57,016 bases of DNA, taken from CADEFX01 sp050260355. GTDB taxonomy: Bacteria > Pseudomonadota > Alphaproteobacteria > Rhizobiales > Hyphomicrobiaceae. Within the stretch, counting starts at the first letter, position 1; each line of letters opens with the position of its first letter. Shown here in pieces: positions 34,723 to 43,572 of the stretch. Where the stretch lies: the NCBI GenBank assembly GCA_050260355.1, contig JBLNBZ010000100.1, forward strand, positions 1 through 57,016, given 5' to 3'. The notes beneath the pieces were generated by a model. That model saw only the letters and a program-made list of their open reading frames with translations. It searched no databases and was not told the DNA's origin. A program made the translations under genes and the position numbers.

Positions 34723-35703
34723 ATGAGACGTTTCAAAATGCTCGCAACGGCTCTTGTGCTGGGAGTCACGACGGCCGGCACTGCCGGCATGGCGCAAGCT
34801 CAGCAGCAGAGGTTCGTCACCATCGGCACCGGCGGCGTGACGGGCGTCTACTACGCAGTCGGCGGCGCCGTCTGCCGTCTCCTCAACAAGGATCGCAAGG
34901 CACACGGCATCCGCTGCTCGGTCGAGTCGACGGGCGGCTCGGCGTTCAACGTCAACACGATCAGGGCGGGCGAGCTCGACTTCGGGCTGACGCAGTCCGA
35001 CGTCCAGTACAACGCCCTGAAAGGGCTCACACCCTTCAAGGATGCGGGGCCATACACCGATCTGCGCGCGGTCTACTCGGTCCACCCGGAGCCGTTTACG
35101 GTGGTCGCGCGAAAGGAGATCAACGCGGCAAAGTTCGAGGATTTGAAAGGCAAGCGGGTCAACGTGGGCAATCCCGGCTCCGGCACCCGCTCATCGATGG
35201 ATGAGCTTCTCATCGCGCTGGGATGGAAGATTACGGATTTCTCGCTCGCCTCGGAGCTGAAGGCAGACGAGCACGGGCCCGCACTGTGCGACAACAAGAT
35301 CGACGCCTTCTTCTACGGCGTCGGGCATCCGTCCGCGAACATCCAGGATCCGACCACAAGCTGCGGCGCCAAGCTCGTCTCCATCACGGGTCCCGCCGTC
35401 GACAAGCTCGTCGCCGCCAACCCGTACTACGCCAAGGCCACGATCCCCGGCGGTATGTACGCCAACAACCCGCAGGACACGCAAACTTATGGTGTGCTGG
35501 CGACGCTGGTCACCTCGGCCAAGACGACTGACGATGTCGTTTATCAGCTTGTGAAGGCGACGTTCGACAACTTCGAGGAGTTCAAGAAGCTGCACCCGGC
35601 GTTCGCCAATCTCAAGGCGGAGCAGATGGTCAAGAACGGGCTGTCGGCGCCGCTGCATCCCGGGGCTGTGAAGTACTACAAGGAGAAGGGGTGGCTGAAG
35701 TAA
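34723..35703 (+). CDS. TAXI-family TRAP transporter substrate-binding protein
   Basis: A 326-residue periplasmic binding protein. The signal peptide is FKMLATALVLGVTTAGTAG with cleavage after AQA (about residue 26). The TAXI hallmark opens the mature protein: FVTIGTGGVTGVYYAVGGAVCRLL, then SVESTGGSAFNVNTIRAGELDFGLTQSD, KGKRVNVGNPGSGTRSSMDELL, and near the C-terminus a repeated helical region ending in YYKEKGWLK. Known TAXI ligands are acidic amino acids and dicarboxylates; the ligand here is not readable. AAGGAG precedes the ATG. The fused permease gene follows after a hairpin spacer, as is usual when the binding protein is needed in excess. Confidence 0.93.
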   Translation: MRRFKMLATALVLGVTTAGTAGMAQAQQQRFVTIGTGGVTGVYYAVGGAVCRLLNKDRKAHGIRCSVESTGGSAFNVNTIRAGELDFGLTQSDVQYNALKGLTPFKDAGPYTDLRAVYSVHPEPFTVVARKEINAAKFEDLKGKRVNVGNPGSGTRSSMDELLIALGWKITDFSLASELKADEHGPALCDNKIDAFFYGVGHPSANIQDPTTSCGAKLVSITGPAVDKLVAANPYYAKATIPGGMYANNPQDTQTYGVLATLVTSAKTTDDVVYQLVKATFDNFEEFKKLHPAFANLKAEQMVKNGLSAPLHPGAVKYYKEKGWLK

Positions 35704-35713
35704 GGCGCTTCGT

Positions 35714-35760
35714 CGGCCCGTATCGAGGTGTCGAGACGGGCCGGCACTGCCTTTGCCGGC
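35714..35760. repeat. Two adjoining hairpins between TRAP binding protein and permease genes
   Basis: Arms CGGCCCGT (35714-35721) and ACGGGCCG (35736-35743) pair perfectly, and GCCGGCA (35740-35746) pairs with TGCCGGC (35754-35760). They overlap by four bases, so only one can form at once. No poly-T tract follows. Such structures usually stabilise the upstream binding-protein mRNA or lower readthrough into the permease gene. Functional effect is inferred. Confidence 0.55.
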
Positions 35761-35797
35761 ACCGACCTGACGACGCTCGCCGAGGGAAATGCGGACC

Positions 35798-38380
35798 ATG
35801 ACTGAGAAGGCTGCGGCAGCAGCGACGCGCGAGCAGCTGGAGGGGTTGGTTGCGGAAGCCGACACCGGCGGCCGCAGGCTGCGCGGATTCGCAGCCAAGA
35901 CGGTCATGATCGTGGCCGTGGCCTGGTCTCTGTTCCAGCTCTGGTACGCCTCGCCCCTGCCTTTTCTTTTTGGTGTCGGCATTCTCGGCGACACGGAGGC
36001 GCGCGCCTTCCATCTGAGCTTCGCGGTCTTTCTCACCTTCGCCTGCTACCCGGCGTTCTCGAGCTCACGGCGAGACCGTGTTCCGCTCATCGACATTGCG
36101 TTTGGTGCCGTCGCAATCGCCTGCGTCCTTTATCTCGTCGTTTTCTACCGCGATCTCGTGCAGCGCCCCGGGCTTCCCACCACCATGGATATCGTGGTCT
36201 CGGTCCTTGGCGTCGTGCTGCTGATCGAGGCCTCACGCCGCGCCGAAGGGCCTTGGATGCCGGTCATCTCCCTTTCGATGCTGCTCTACGTGTTCGCAGG
36301 CCCTTATCTGCCCGGCCTGCTGTCGCACAAAGGCGCGTCGCTCGGCCGCGCCGCGTCCCACTTCTGGCTCACGTCCGAAGGCGTCTTCGGCGTCGCGCTC
36401 GGCGTCTCGACCAGCTTCATCTTCCTGTTCGTGCTGTTCGGCGCCCTGCTCGACAAGGCGGGAGCCGGCAACTTTTTCATCCAGGTGGCCTTCTCCCTGC
36501 TCGGCAAGTATCGCGGCGGGCCGGCCAAGGCTGCCGTCGTGTCCTCGGGCATGACCGGCATGATCTCGGGCTCCTCGGTTGCCAACGTCGTGACGACCGG
36601 CACCTTCACCATCCCGCTGATGAAGCGCGTCGGCTACACGCCCACGCAGGCGGGCGCCATCGAATGCGCGGCCGGTGTCAACGGTCAGCTCATGCCGCCG
36701 GTCATGGGCGCGGCGGCCTTCATCATGGCTGAGTACGTCGGCATCACCTACGCGGACGTCGTCCGGCACGCGATCATCCCAGCGCTCTTGACCTACGGCG
36801 CTCTGTTCTACGTTGTCGACCTCGAAGCCGTGAAAGCGGGCATGACGGGTCTTCCGGGCGGTGGGCGGCGCACGTTGCGCGAGGCCCTTATCAAGGCGAC
36901 CATCACGATCTGCTCGCTCATCATTTTCAGCGGCGCTATCTATTGGGGCTTCGGCTGGACGCGCCAAGTCTTCGGCGCGTCCGCGAGCTGGGTGGCCCTC
37001 GCTTTCGTGGTGACGGCGTACGTCGCCCTCGTTGCCAACCGCGCGCGCTATCCCGATCTGCCCGCCGACGATCTGACCCGACCGGCAACCATCGTGCCGG
37101 ACTTCTACGAGACCGTCCGCACGGGGCTGCACTACCTCCTGCCCGTATCCGTGCTCATCTGGTGCCTGATGATCGAGGAGATGTCGCCGGGCCTCGCCGC
37201 ATTCTGGGGCGTCATGGCCATGGCCGGCCTCGTGCTCACGCAGAAGCCCTTGACCGCCTTCTTCCGCAGGCAAGGCAACATCGCGCGGCAGTTCCGTGAA
37301 AGCTGCCAGGACCTGATCGCGGGCCTCGAGCTCGGCGGGCGCAACATGGCGGCCGTCGGCATCGCCACGGCCACGGCCGGCATCATGGTCGGCACCGTGA
37401 CACTGACCGGCGTCGGCCTGGTGATGACGGAGATCGTCGAGTTCCTGTCCGGCGGCAACATCGTGATCATGCTGACGCTCGTCGGCGTCATCTGCATCCT
37501 TCTCGGCACGGGGCTCCCCACGACGGCGAGCTACGTCGTGGTGGCGACGCTGATGGCGCCGGTGGTCGTCGAGCTTGCGGCCGAGAACGACCTCGCCGTT
37601 CCCCTGATCGCGGTGCATATGTTCGTGTTCTACTTCGGCCTGATGGCGGACGTCTCGCCACCGGTCGGCCTTGCCGCCTATGCGGCCGCAGCCATCGCCG
37701 GCGCCGATCCCATGCGCGTCGGCTGGCAAGGCACGTGGTACGAATTCCGCACGGTCCTCTTGCCCTTCATCTTCATCTTCAATCCGGAGATCCTTCTGAT
37801 CGACATCGGCGGGCCGATCCACTTCGTCGTCGTCATCGGCTGCGCCGTGCTTGCCATGATGGCGTTTGTCGCGGCCCTGCAGGGCTTCTTCTTTGCCCCC
37901 AATCGCTGGTGGGAGACGGCGCTGTTGCTGCTCATCTGCTTCACACTCTTCCGGCCCAATTTCTGGATGGATCGCGTCATTCCGCCATTTCGACAGCTTG
38001 CGGCCAGCGAGGTGATACGAGTGATCGATGAGACGCCTGGCGCCGCCCCCTTGCGGCTGCGTGTTCTGACGCAAGACATGAGCGGCGACGACAGCGTCAA
38101 GGCGATCCGGCTCAATCTGGGCGCGAAGGGCGACGCCAAGGCGCGCCTGGCGGAGTCCGGCATGATCCTATCGCCAGGAAGCCCGCCCACCATCACGTCC
38201 GTGCGCCCGGGCTCGGAGGCTGCCCGCCTGCGACTGCGCCCCGGCGATAGGATCGAGGCGGTCACTGTCCCCAACGAGCGGCCGAGCCCCTTCTTGTTCG
38301 CTCTTCCGGCGCTCGCGGCGCTGCTCGGCATCGGCATGCTGCAGCGAAGGCGGCGACCACTCCGCGTGGTGCCGGCCTAA
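35798..38380 (+). CDS. Fused TRAP transporter permease (4TM/12TM, DctQM fusion, DUF3394 tail)
   Basis: An 860-residue integral membrane protein with about 18 helices. The N-terminal part is the 4TM small subunit and the main part the 12TM DctM-like subunit; SSGMTGMISGSSVANVVTTG and TQAGAIECAAGVNGQLMPP are the large-subunit signatures, with NPEILLIDI near the end of the transport part. The C-terminus from about residue 745 is a soluble DUF3394-type extension containing a PDZ-like stretch (VRPGSEAARLRLRPGDRIEAV) and then a last helix. Fusion of the two membrane subunits is the normal TAXI-TRAP layout. ATG 35798 has GAGGGAA well upstream; ATG 35789 is too close. It takes the ligand bound by the preceding gene's product. 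Confidence 0.92.
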   Translation: MTEKAAAAATREQLEGLVAEADTGGRRLRGFAAKTVMIVAVAWSLFQLWYASPLPFLFGVGILGDTEARAFHLSFAVFLTFACYPAFSSSRRDRVPLIDIAFGAVAIACVLYLVVFYRDLVQRPGLPTTMDIVVSVLGVVLLIEASRRAEGPWMPVISLSMLLYVFAGPYLPGLLSHKGASLGRAASHFWLTSEGVFGVALGVSTSFIFLFVLFGALLDKAGAGNFFIQVAFSLLGKYRGGPAKAAVVSSGMTGMISGSSVANVVTTGTFTIPLMKRVGYTPTQAGAIECAAGVNGQLMPPVMGAAAFIMAEYVGITYADVVRHAIIPALLTYGALFYVVDLEAVKAGMTGLPGGGRRTLREALIKATITICSLIIFSGAIYWGFGWTRQVFGASASWVALAFVVTAYVALVANRARYPDLPADDLTRPATIVPDFYETVRTGLHYLLPVSVLIWCLMIEEMSPGLAAFWGVMAMAGLVLTQKPLTAFFRRQGNIARQFRESCQDLIAGLELGGRNMAAVGIATATAGIMVGTVTLTGVGLVMTEIVEFLSGGNIVIMLTLVGVICILLGTGLPTTASYVVVATLMAPVVVELAAENDLAVPLIAVHMFVFYFGLMADVSPPVGLAAYAAAAIAGADPMRVGWQGTWYEFRTVLLPFIFIFNPEILLIDIGGPIHFVVVIGCAVLAMMAFVAALQGFFFAPNRWWETALLLLICFTLFRPNFWMDRVIPPFRQLAASEVIRVIDETPGAAPLRLRVLTQDMSGDDSVKAIRLNLGAKGDAKARLAESGMILSPGSPPTITSVRPGSEAARLRLRPGDRIEAVTVPNERPSPFLFALPALAALLGIGMLQRRRRPLRVVPA

Positions 38381-38425
38381 CAGCGTCAAACTGACCGAAG
38401 CTTGAGCGGCGCGCCGCGGCCGTCT

Positions 38426-38944
38426 CTATGCCGCCGCGCTCGGCTGCCCATCGCGAAGGGAAAACCTGTTCTGACGATAGATCGTCGCCTTCTGCCCCCA
38501 GGGCCACAGCGACGGCGCCGCCATGTCTGTCTCGTCAAACCATGACCCAGCGGCCTGCCGGCGCTGCACAACCCAACGCCGAGGCTTGCCGCGGCGCGTC
38601 TCGATCTTCAGCCGGATGGCCCCGGACACCGCGAGCGCGACATACTCCAGGGCCGCATCGATGGAAACGAGCTCATCATGCCAGGCGCCCAGCGCAAGCA
38701 GCCATGCGTCGCCGAGCGACGACAGCACGATGTCGAACCCGTCGGGATGCGAGGCTGCGATGCGCACCAGACCGTCGGTCACAGTCAACTGCACGCCGGC
38801 ATAGGGTGCGCAGATGGCGCGGATTTCCGAGGCAACGCCGCGCGGAGCATCCGTGTATGCGGAGGAGCGAAGCGGCGCAGCGACATCCAATCCCGCTTCA
38901 CGCTGCGCAGGCCCCGCGGAAGCAAATGCGGGAACGTCGTGCAT
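38426..38944 (-). CDS. Hypothetical protein
   Basis: A 172-residue soluble protein I do not recognise. There is no signal peptide and no membrane segment. The middle region (about residues 35-115) alternates hydrophobic and polar residues as expected for a small alpha/beta domain (QLTVTDGLVRIAAS, DIVLSSLGDAWLLALGAW), and the C-terminus is basic and aromatic (RRWVVQRRQAAG, SLWPWGQKATIYRQNRFSLR). The first 30 residues are Ala/Pro rich and may be disordered. It is convergent with the TRAP permease gene and lies 165 bases from the palindrome at 39109. A longer plus-strand frame over the same region is Arg-rich and looks like a shadow. Confidence 0.55.
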   Translation of the reverse strand: MHDVPAFASAGPAQREAGLDVAAPLRSSAYTDAPRGVASEIRAICAPYAGVQLTVTDGLVRIAASHPDGFDIVLSSLGDAWLLALGAWHDELVSIDAALEYVALAVSGAIRLKIETRRGKPRRWVVQRRQAAGSWFDETDMAAPSLWPWGQKATIYRQNRFSLRDGQPSAAA

Positions 38945-39253
38945 CAGTGACCCTCAGGCGTCACGTCGGTAGAAGGCGCGACGAGCGACCTTGTTCCATT
39001 CTCGGGCAGGCAACTCGACTGAATAGATCTAAATCGTGAACGATCGGTTGTTCAACACGAGCGCCGGTCCGAGATGAAAGAAAGGTGGGGAACACTGTAA
39101 AATTGCAAATAACAGATATCAGTTATCAGACCGGAACGGCGATGGCATGCGCGCGCCCCCATGAGCGGCAGAGGCACGATCTCCCGCAGTGACGGTTTGT
39201 CGCGCACTGCGGTGGGACGTGCTGCGTCGCAACAATCGACAGTCGGGTGTCGC
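38945..39253. other. Intergenic region with AT-rich operator-like palindrome
   Basis: About 309 bases between the hypothetical gene and the end of the first LLM gene, with no gene seen. Two features stand out: the near-perfect palindrome at 39109-39126, listed separately, and an inverted repeat TGAAC (39037-39041) / GTTCA (39050-39054) with an eight-base spacer. The AT-rich patch (about 39098-39128) is the likely promoter for the hypothetical gene read leftward. Confidence 0.45.
39109..39126. promoter_or_regulatory. 18-bp near-perfect palindrome, candidate operator
   Basis: ATAACAGATATCAGTTAT reads almost the same on both strands (16 of 18 positions), centred on GATATC. It is the most AT-rich spot of the area and lies 165 bases upstream of the hypothetical gene at 38426-38944. 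The size and symmetry fit a dimeric repressor site (TetR, MarR or GntR class). No regulator gene is seen in this window. Confidence 0.4.
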
Positions 39254-40279
39254 TCAAGCTGAGCCGGAGATCCGGCGCCGCACCTCGGGCAGGACCTTCT
39301 TTCCCAGAAGCTCGATGCCCGCCAGGATGTCATCCTGCTTCATCCCGGGCCAGCTCACGCGCATCGTCACATGCGTGATGCCGATGCGATGCTGCGTGAG
39401 CAATGCCTCCACAACCTGCTCGGGCGAGCCGACACCGAAGCGGTCGGCGGCGAGCTGCTTGAGCTGCGCCTCCGGTGCGCTGCTCTTGTCGAACTTGAGG
39501 CCCGGCAATCCCCACGACGCATACGCGGCATACTTTGCCAGCAAGAACGGCGCGGCACGGCGCAGCGCGGTCTCCTCGTCCGGCGCGCAGGCCACCTCGT
39601 AGATGCGCGCGATATGCTGGCTCGGCGTCAGACCTGCTGCCGCCCGCGCCTTCGCATAGAGACCCGCGTGCACCATCATCTCGTCCGTCTTCGGGACCGG
39701 CACGACGCACCAGCCGTCCGCGATCCGTGCCGCCCGTTCGATGGCGGCATCGACCTGGGCTGCGATCAGGATGGGCGGCCTCGGCTGCTGCAGAGGGCGC
39801 GGCCGAATGGTGACGTTCTCGAGTTGCCAGTGGCGGCCCCGGTGGGTCACGCCGTCCTCGCTCCACAGGCGGCGGATGATCTCGACCGCCTCTGTCAACC
39901 GACTGACACGCTCCTTCATCGGTACACCGAAAACGGCGAACTCCTCGTTGCGGTAGCCCAGTCCCACCCCGAGCAGGAACCGGCCGCCGGTAATGACGTC
40001 GAGAAAGGCGCCGATCTCGGCCATCTCGACGGGATTGTGCAGCGGCAGCAGAACGATGTTGGTGCCGATGTAGAGGCCTTCGGCCTCGGCCGCGAGACGC
40101 TGCAGCATCGGCAGCAACGGAAAGTAGTGGAAGCCGTCGGTGACGTGATGCTCGCCGCTCCAGATCGAGTCGAACCCGAGTTGCCGGATCAGGCGCACCT
40201 GCTCCACCGTCTCGGCGAACCGTCGCGCCGGATCGTCGCCTGCCGGATGCTGGGCGTTGAGATAGATGCCGAGTTTCAT
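39254..40279 (-). CDS. LLM-class flavin-dependent oxidoreductase (copy 1)
   Basis: A 341-residue luciferase-like monooxygenase fold (TIM barrel). KLGIYLNAQHPAGDD starts the first strand, FDSIWSGEHHVTDGFHYFPLLPML the second, and FLLGVGLGYRNEEFAVFGVPMKERV the phosphate-binding loop region; PPILIAAQVDAAIERAARIADGW is the later barrel strand. Such enzymes use FMNH2 or F420H2 to oxidise or reduce small organic molecules. The ribosome site is weak. It is the last gene of a four-gene minus-strand LLM run (43403 to 39254). Substrate and cofactor are unknown. Confidence 0.85.
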   Translation of the reverse strand: MKLGIYLNAQHPAGDDPARRFAETVEQVRLIRQLGFDSIWSGEHHVTDGFHYFPLLPMLQRLAAEAEGLYIGTNIVLLPLHNPVEMAEIGAFLDVITGGRFLLGVGLGYRNEEFAVFGVPMKERVSRLTEAVEIIRRLWSEDGVTHRGRHWQLENVTIRPRPLQQPRPPILIAAQVDAAIERAARIADGWCVVPVPKTDEMMVHAGLYAKARAAAGLTPSQHIARIYEVACAPDEETALRRAAPFLLAKYAAYASWGLPGLKFDKSSAPEAQLKQLAADRFGVGSPEQVVEALLTQHRIGITHVTMRVSWPGMKQDDILAGIELLGKKVLPEVRRRISGSA

Positions 40280-40325
40280 GTGCTTTGCTTTCAGGCCAGT
40301 TGCTGTGTCGATGCTAGTTTGTCGA

Positions 40326-41288
40326 TCAGGATGCTTTGGTCATGACGGACTCGAGATCCTCACCAAAGCGTTGAATGCGGTCGCAAGTCTCCGCCACCGT
40401 ATCGGCGCCGAGTTGCAGCGCGACATGGTGCACGCCGAGCTTTGCCAGCGCAGCGGCATCCTCGGCCATGTCGGCCGCGCTGCCTGTGAACATGCGGCGC
40501 GATCCGTCCGTTGCCTTGTCCGCAGTCCAAGCCACGGGCCATTGCACCGTGAAGGCGAGGTCGATGCCGGCGGGGTCGCGGCCTGCCTGCTCGGCCATGC
40601 CCCGGAGCTTGGCGATCGCCTGACCGAGGCGCGCGGGCGTGTCGAGACGGTTGGCCGGATTGTTGGTGCCGGGGAACCAGGCATCGCCGAGCCGCACCAC
40701 GCGCTTCATGGCCGCGTCGCTCTCGCCGCCGATCCAGATCGGCGGATGCGGCTTCTGCACCGGCTTGGGCTCGAACATCACGTTGTCGAACCTGGCAAAC
40801 TCTCCGGCGAACGCGGGCTTGTCCTCGGTCCACAGCGCCTTGAACGACCGGATGTACTCGTCGGTCGCGCGCCCGCGGCCGGCATAGGGAGCCCCGAGCA
40901 GGTCGAACTCCTCCTTCATCCATCCCGCGCCGCAGCCGACGATGACGCGGCCCTCCGACAGCACGTCCGCCGTCGCCAGCATCTTCGCGGTCAGCACCGG
41001 GTGGCGATGCGGCACGACCATCACCGCCGTCAGCAGGCGCAGCGACGTGGTGCAGCCGGCCAGAAACGACAAGGTCGCAAGCTGATCGAAGCAGAAGCCC
41101 GAGCCGGCGCCGGCCCAGGTGCCTTCCTCGCTGTAGGGATAGCGCGAGGCGATGTCGCTCGGAACCACGACATGGTCATTGACCGAGATGAACCTGAGCC
41201 CGGCGCGCTCGCTCGCCTGTGCGATCGCCATGTATCCGCTGCGGGTCGCAAGCGGCCCGCGCGTCATGGTCGTCATGCCAAAGTGCAT
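40326..41288 (-). CDS. LLM-class oxidoreductase, F420-type family (copy 2)
   Basis: A 320-residue LLM protein. Key segments are HFGMTTMTRGPLATRSGYMAI, LRFISVNDHVVVPSDI, HPVLTAKMLATADVLSEGRV and VGCGAGWMKEEFDLLGAPY, followed by PPIWIGGESDAAMKRVVRLGDAWFP. The GAGWMKEEFDLLG pattern is that of the TIGR03619-type group, called F420-dependent in mycobacteria, although cofactor choice cannot be proved here. ATG 41288 has GGGAGGCGAGCG upstream; the frame extends to 41456 without family sequence. The gap to the next LLM gene is 46 bases. Confidence 0.85.
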   Translation of the reverse strand: MHFGMTTMTRGPLATRSGYMAIAQASERAGLRFISVNDHVVVPSDIASRYPYSEEGTWAGAGSGFCFDQLATLSFLAGCTTSLRLLTAVMVVPHRHPVLTAKMLATADVLSEGRVIVGCGAGWMKEEFDLLGAPYAGRGRATDEYIRSFKALWTEDKPAFAGEFARFDNVMFEPKPVQKPHPPIWIGGESDAAMKRVVRLGDAWFPGTNNPANRLDTPARLGQAIAKLRGMAEQAGRDPAGIDLAFTVQWPVAWTADKATDGSRRMFTGSAADMAEDAAALAKLGVHHVALQLGADTVAETCDRIQRFGEDLESVMTKAS

Positions 41289-41391
41289 CGCTCGCCTCCC
41301 TTCACTGCTTGACCAGAGGAATCGCCTCTTCCGCGAGGCGCCGCAGGCGCTCGCAAACCGCAATCCTGTGTCAGCGTTTTCCGATCCGCGA

Positions 41392-42330
41392 TCATCGAGC
41401 CAGTCTGCCTTTGACAGCCGCCAGGACCTCCAGGTGGCGCGCGTGCTCGCCGACACAGCGCACGATCAGATGCTGCACCCCGGCGCGCGCATAGCCCTGC
41501 AGCCACTCGGTCACAGCGTCAGCCGAGCCAGCGTAGCAGGCCTGCCGGGCGCGCGACACTGCCGCGGGCACACCGTAGTACCGCTCGAGATACGCATTGA
41601 GCTGCGCCTCGGCGCGCTCTGCGTCCTCGTCGACGGCAATCGTCAGGTACATCGCGCCGACGAGCGCGTTCGGATCGCGACCTGCGTCTCGCGCGATCGC
41701 CTTGACCTCGGCCCACTGCTCGGCCCAGCGCGCTGCATCGCCCGCATTGGGAAGCCAGCCGTCGCAATGCTTGCCCGCCCGCTCGAGGCTTGCCGGCAAC
41801 GACCCTCCGATCCAGACCGGCGGTCCGCCCGGCCGATGCGGAACCGGCCCGAGCACCGCGTTGCTGAGCGTCCAGCGGCCCTCCCAGTCGACCGGCGTTC
41901 CGGTCCACAAGGCGCGACACAGGCGCAGGCCTTCGAGCAACCGGCCGACACGCTTCTCGAAGGGAACGCCAGCGGCCGTGAACTCGGCGCGAATGCTCGG
42001 AACATCGCGGGCGATGCCGACGCCGAGGATGAGACGTCCCTCGCAGGCCTGATCGAGCGTCGCAACCTGATGCGCGAGCAGCACCGGATTACGCAAAGCT
42101 GGCAGCAGCACGGCGGTGCCGAGCTCGCAGCGCTGCAACCGGCCCGCAACGGCGGCAAGCACCGTCAACGGCTCGTGCCTCGGCCGTGCCAGCAGTGAGT
42201 CTCCGACCCAGACCGAGTCGAGCCCCAGCCGCTCGGCGCGCTCCGCCAGGTCGAGCAGTGGGCGCACCTCGGGACGGCCCGCCATCACGTGCTCGCGCGT
42301 GGGAAGGAGATACCCGATCCGCGTCGTCAT
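41392..42330 (-). CDS. LLM-class flavin-dependent oxidoreductase (copy 3)
   Basis: A 312-residue LLM protein. RIGYLLPTREHVMAGRPEVRP is the first segment; LDSVWVGDSLLARPRHEP, NPVLLAHQVATLDQACEGR and LILGVGIARDVPSIRAEF follow, and PPVWIGGSLPASLERAGKHCDGWLPNAG is the sixth-strand region. The DQACEGR motif replaces the usual D-x-L-S-x-G-R. It is shorter than copies 1 and 7. ATG 42330 has AAAGAGG upstream; the frame is open to 42696 inside the copy 4 gene, a shadow effect. It is 32 bases from copy 4 and shares its direction, so co-transcription is likely. Confidence 0.84.
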   Translation of the reverse strand: MTTRIGYLLPTREHVMAGRPEVRPLLDLAERAERLGLDSVWVGDSLLARPRHEPLTVLAAVAGRLQRCELGTAVLLPALRNPVLLAHQVATLDQACEGRLILGVGIARDVPSIRAEFTAAGVPFEKRVGRLLEGLRLCRALWTGTPVDWEGRWTLSNAVLGPVPHRPGGPPVWIGGSLPASLERAGKHCDGWLPNAGDAARWAEQWAEVKAIARDAGRDPNALVGAMYLTIAVDEDAERAEAQLNAYLERYYGVPAAVSRARQACYAGSADAVTEWLQGYARAGVQHLIVRCVGEHARHLEVLAAVKGRLAR

Positions 42331-42362
42331 TGCGCCTCTTTCCCCGTGCGGGTTGTGCCGCC

Positions 42363-43403
42363 TCACGCCACCGCGTCGGCAATCACGCGCATGGTGGCCA
42401 CGTCGCTGACATTCAGCAGCATGGTGCCGATCTTGTTGCCCGCGGCGCCCTGCTTCCAGGCCTGGAGCCGATCCTTGATGCGGTCCGCAGGCCCGACGAG
42501 GGCCGTCTCGTCGATCAGCTTGTCGGGCACGGCCGCAGTCGCCTCGTCTTTGCGGCCGGCCAGGTACGCATCCTGGATCTTGGCCGCCTCCGCCTCGTAT
42601 CCGAGCCGGCGCACGTAGTCGTTGTAGAAGTTCTTCGTCCGCGCACCCATGCCGCCAATATAAAGCGCCAGCTCTGGCTTCAGGCTGTCCCGGCATTTCT
42701 GCAGGTCAGGCCCCATGGCCACGCGCACGAACGGAGCGATGTCGAAATCCGCGAGCGATCGCGGGCGGCCGGCCGACGCCATCCCGTCGAGCACGTGATT
42801 GGCGATCATGTCCGCCTTCTCGGGATTGACGAAGATGGGGATGACCCCGTCGGCCACCTCGCCCGCTGTTCTCAACCCCGCCGGCGCGAACGCGGCGGTG
42901 TAGATCTTGATGCCGGTGCTGGGCTTGTGAATGCTCTTCAGCGGCTTTCCGAGGCCGCTCGCACCGGGGCCGTCGTAAGGGATCTGATAGTGCTCGCCCT
43001 TGTGCTGCAGAGGGCTTTCGCGCGCAAAGACCTTGCGAATGATCTCCGCGTATTCCTTGGTGCGGACCAGCGGCTTGCCGTAGGCGACGCCATGCCAGCC
43101 CTCGACCACCTGCGGCCCCGACGGGCCGATGCCGAGCAGGAACCGGTTGTTCGACATGGCCTGCAGGCTCATCGCGGTCATGGCCGCGCAGGCGGGTGTG
43201 CGCGCAGGCATCTGCATGATTCCGGTGCCGCCCTTGATGCGGGTGGTCCGCGCGAGGACCCAGGCGATCGGGGTCACGGCGTCGACGCCGTAGGCTTCGC
43301 TGGACCAGACGGACTCGAAGCCGAGGCGCTCCGCCTCCAGCACGAGATCCATGTTCGGTCCGCCGGTCTCGCCCTTGTAGCGCAGCAGTAGTCCGAGCCG
43401 CAT
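42363..43403 (-). CDS. LLM-class F420-dependent-type oxidoreductase, Rv3520c-like (copy 4)
   Basis: A 346-residue LLM protein. RLGLLLRYKGETGGPNMDLVLEAE, FESVWSSEAYGVDAVTPIAW, IKGGTGIMQMPARTP and FLLGIGPSGPQVVEGWHGVAYGKP are visible; the SGPQVVEGWHGV loop is typical of the Rv3520c/TIGR03559 group, described as F420-dependent in actinobacteria. The C-terminal half has VADGVIPIFVNPEKADM. AGAGGAG precedes ATG 43403. It is the first gene of the four-gene minus-strand LLM run and is divergent from the PPOX gene, so one short intergenic region (43404-43572) may control both. Confidence 0.85.
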   Translation of the reverse strand: MRLGLLLRYKGETGGPNMDLVLEAERLGFESVWSSEAYGVDAVTPIAWVLARTTRIKGGTGIMQMPARTPACAAMTAMSLQAMSNNRFLLGIGPSGPQVVEGWHGVAYGKPLVRTKEYAEIIRKVFARESPLQHKGEHYQIPYDGPGASGLGKPLKSIHKPSTGIKIYTAAFAPAGLRTAGEVADGVIPIFVNPEKADMIANHVLDGMASAGRPRSLADFDIAPFVRVAMGPDLQKCRDSLKPELALYIGGMGARTKNFYNDYVRRLGYEAEAAKIQDAYLAGRKDEATAAVPDKLIDETALVGPADRIKDRLQAWKQGAAGNKIGTMLLNVSDVATMRVIADAVA

Positions 43404-43572
43404 GTGTGTGCTCCTCTTCGTTCGATGCCCTATTCGTGCACGCCCTGCTCGGCACGCACAAGGCACATGATGGTCTCGGGGGCCGGGGCCGAACACCGGC
43501 GCAAGTCTCCTGTTGTCCGATCCGGCTCGGCGGCTCATACCGGTCGAGCGGGGACGAACATGCGAGGTGCCA

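Noticed and set aside
36233..38074. 613-residue minus-strand open frame
   Set aside because: Antisense to the TRAP permease, rich in Asp/His/Arg/Glu with no membrane or domain pattern.
38428..39039. 203-residue plus-strand open frame
   Set aside because: Strongly Arg-rich and motif-free; the minus-strand frame at 38426-38944 has better protein-like composition.
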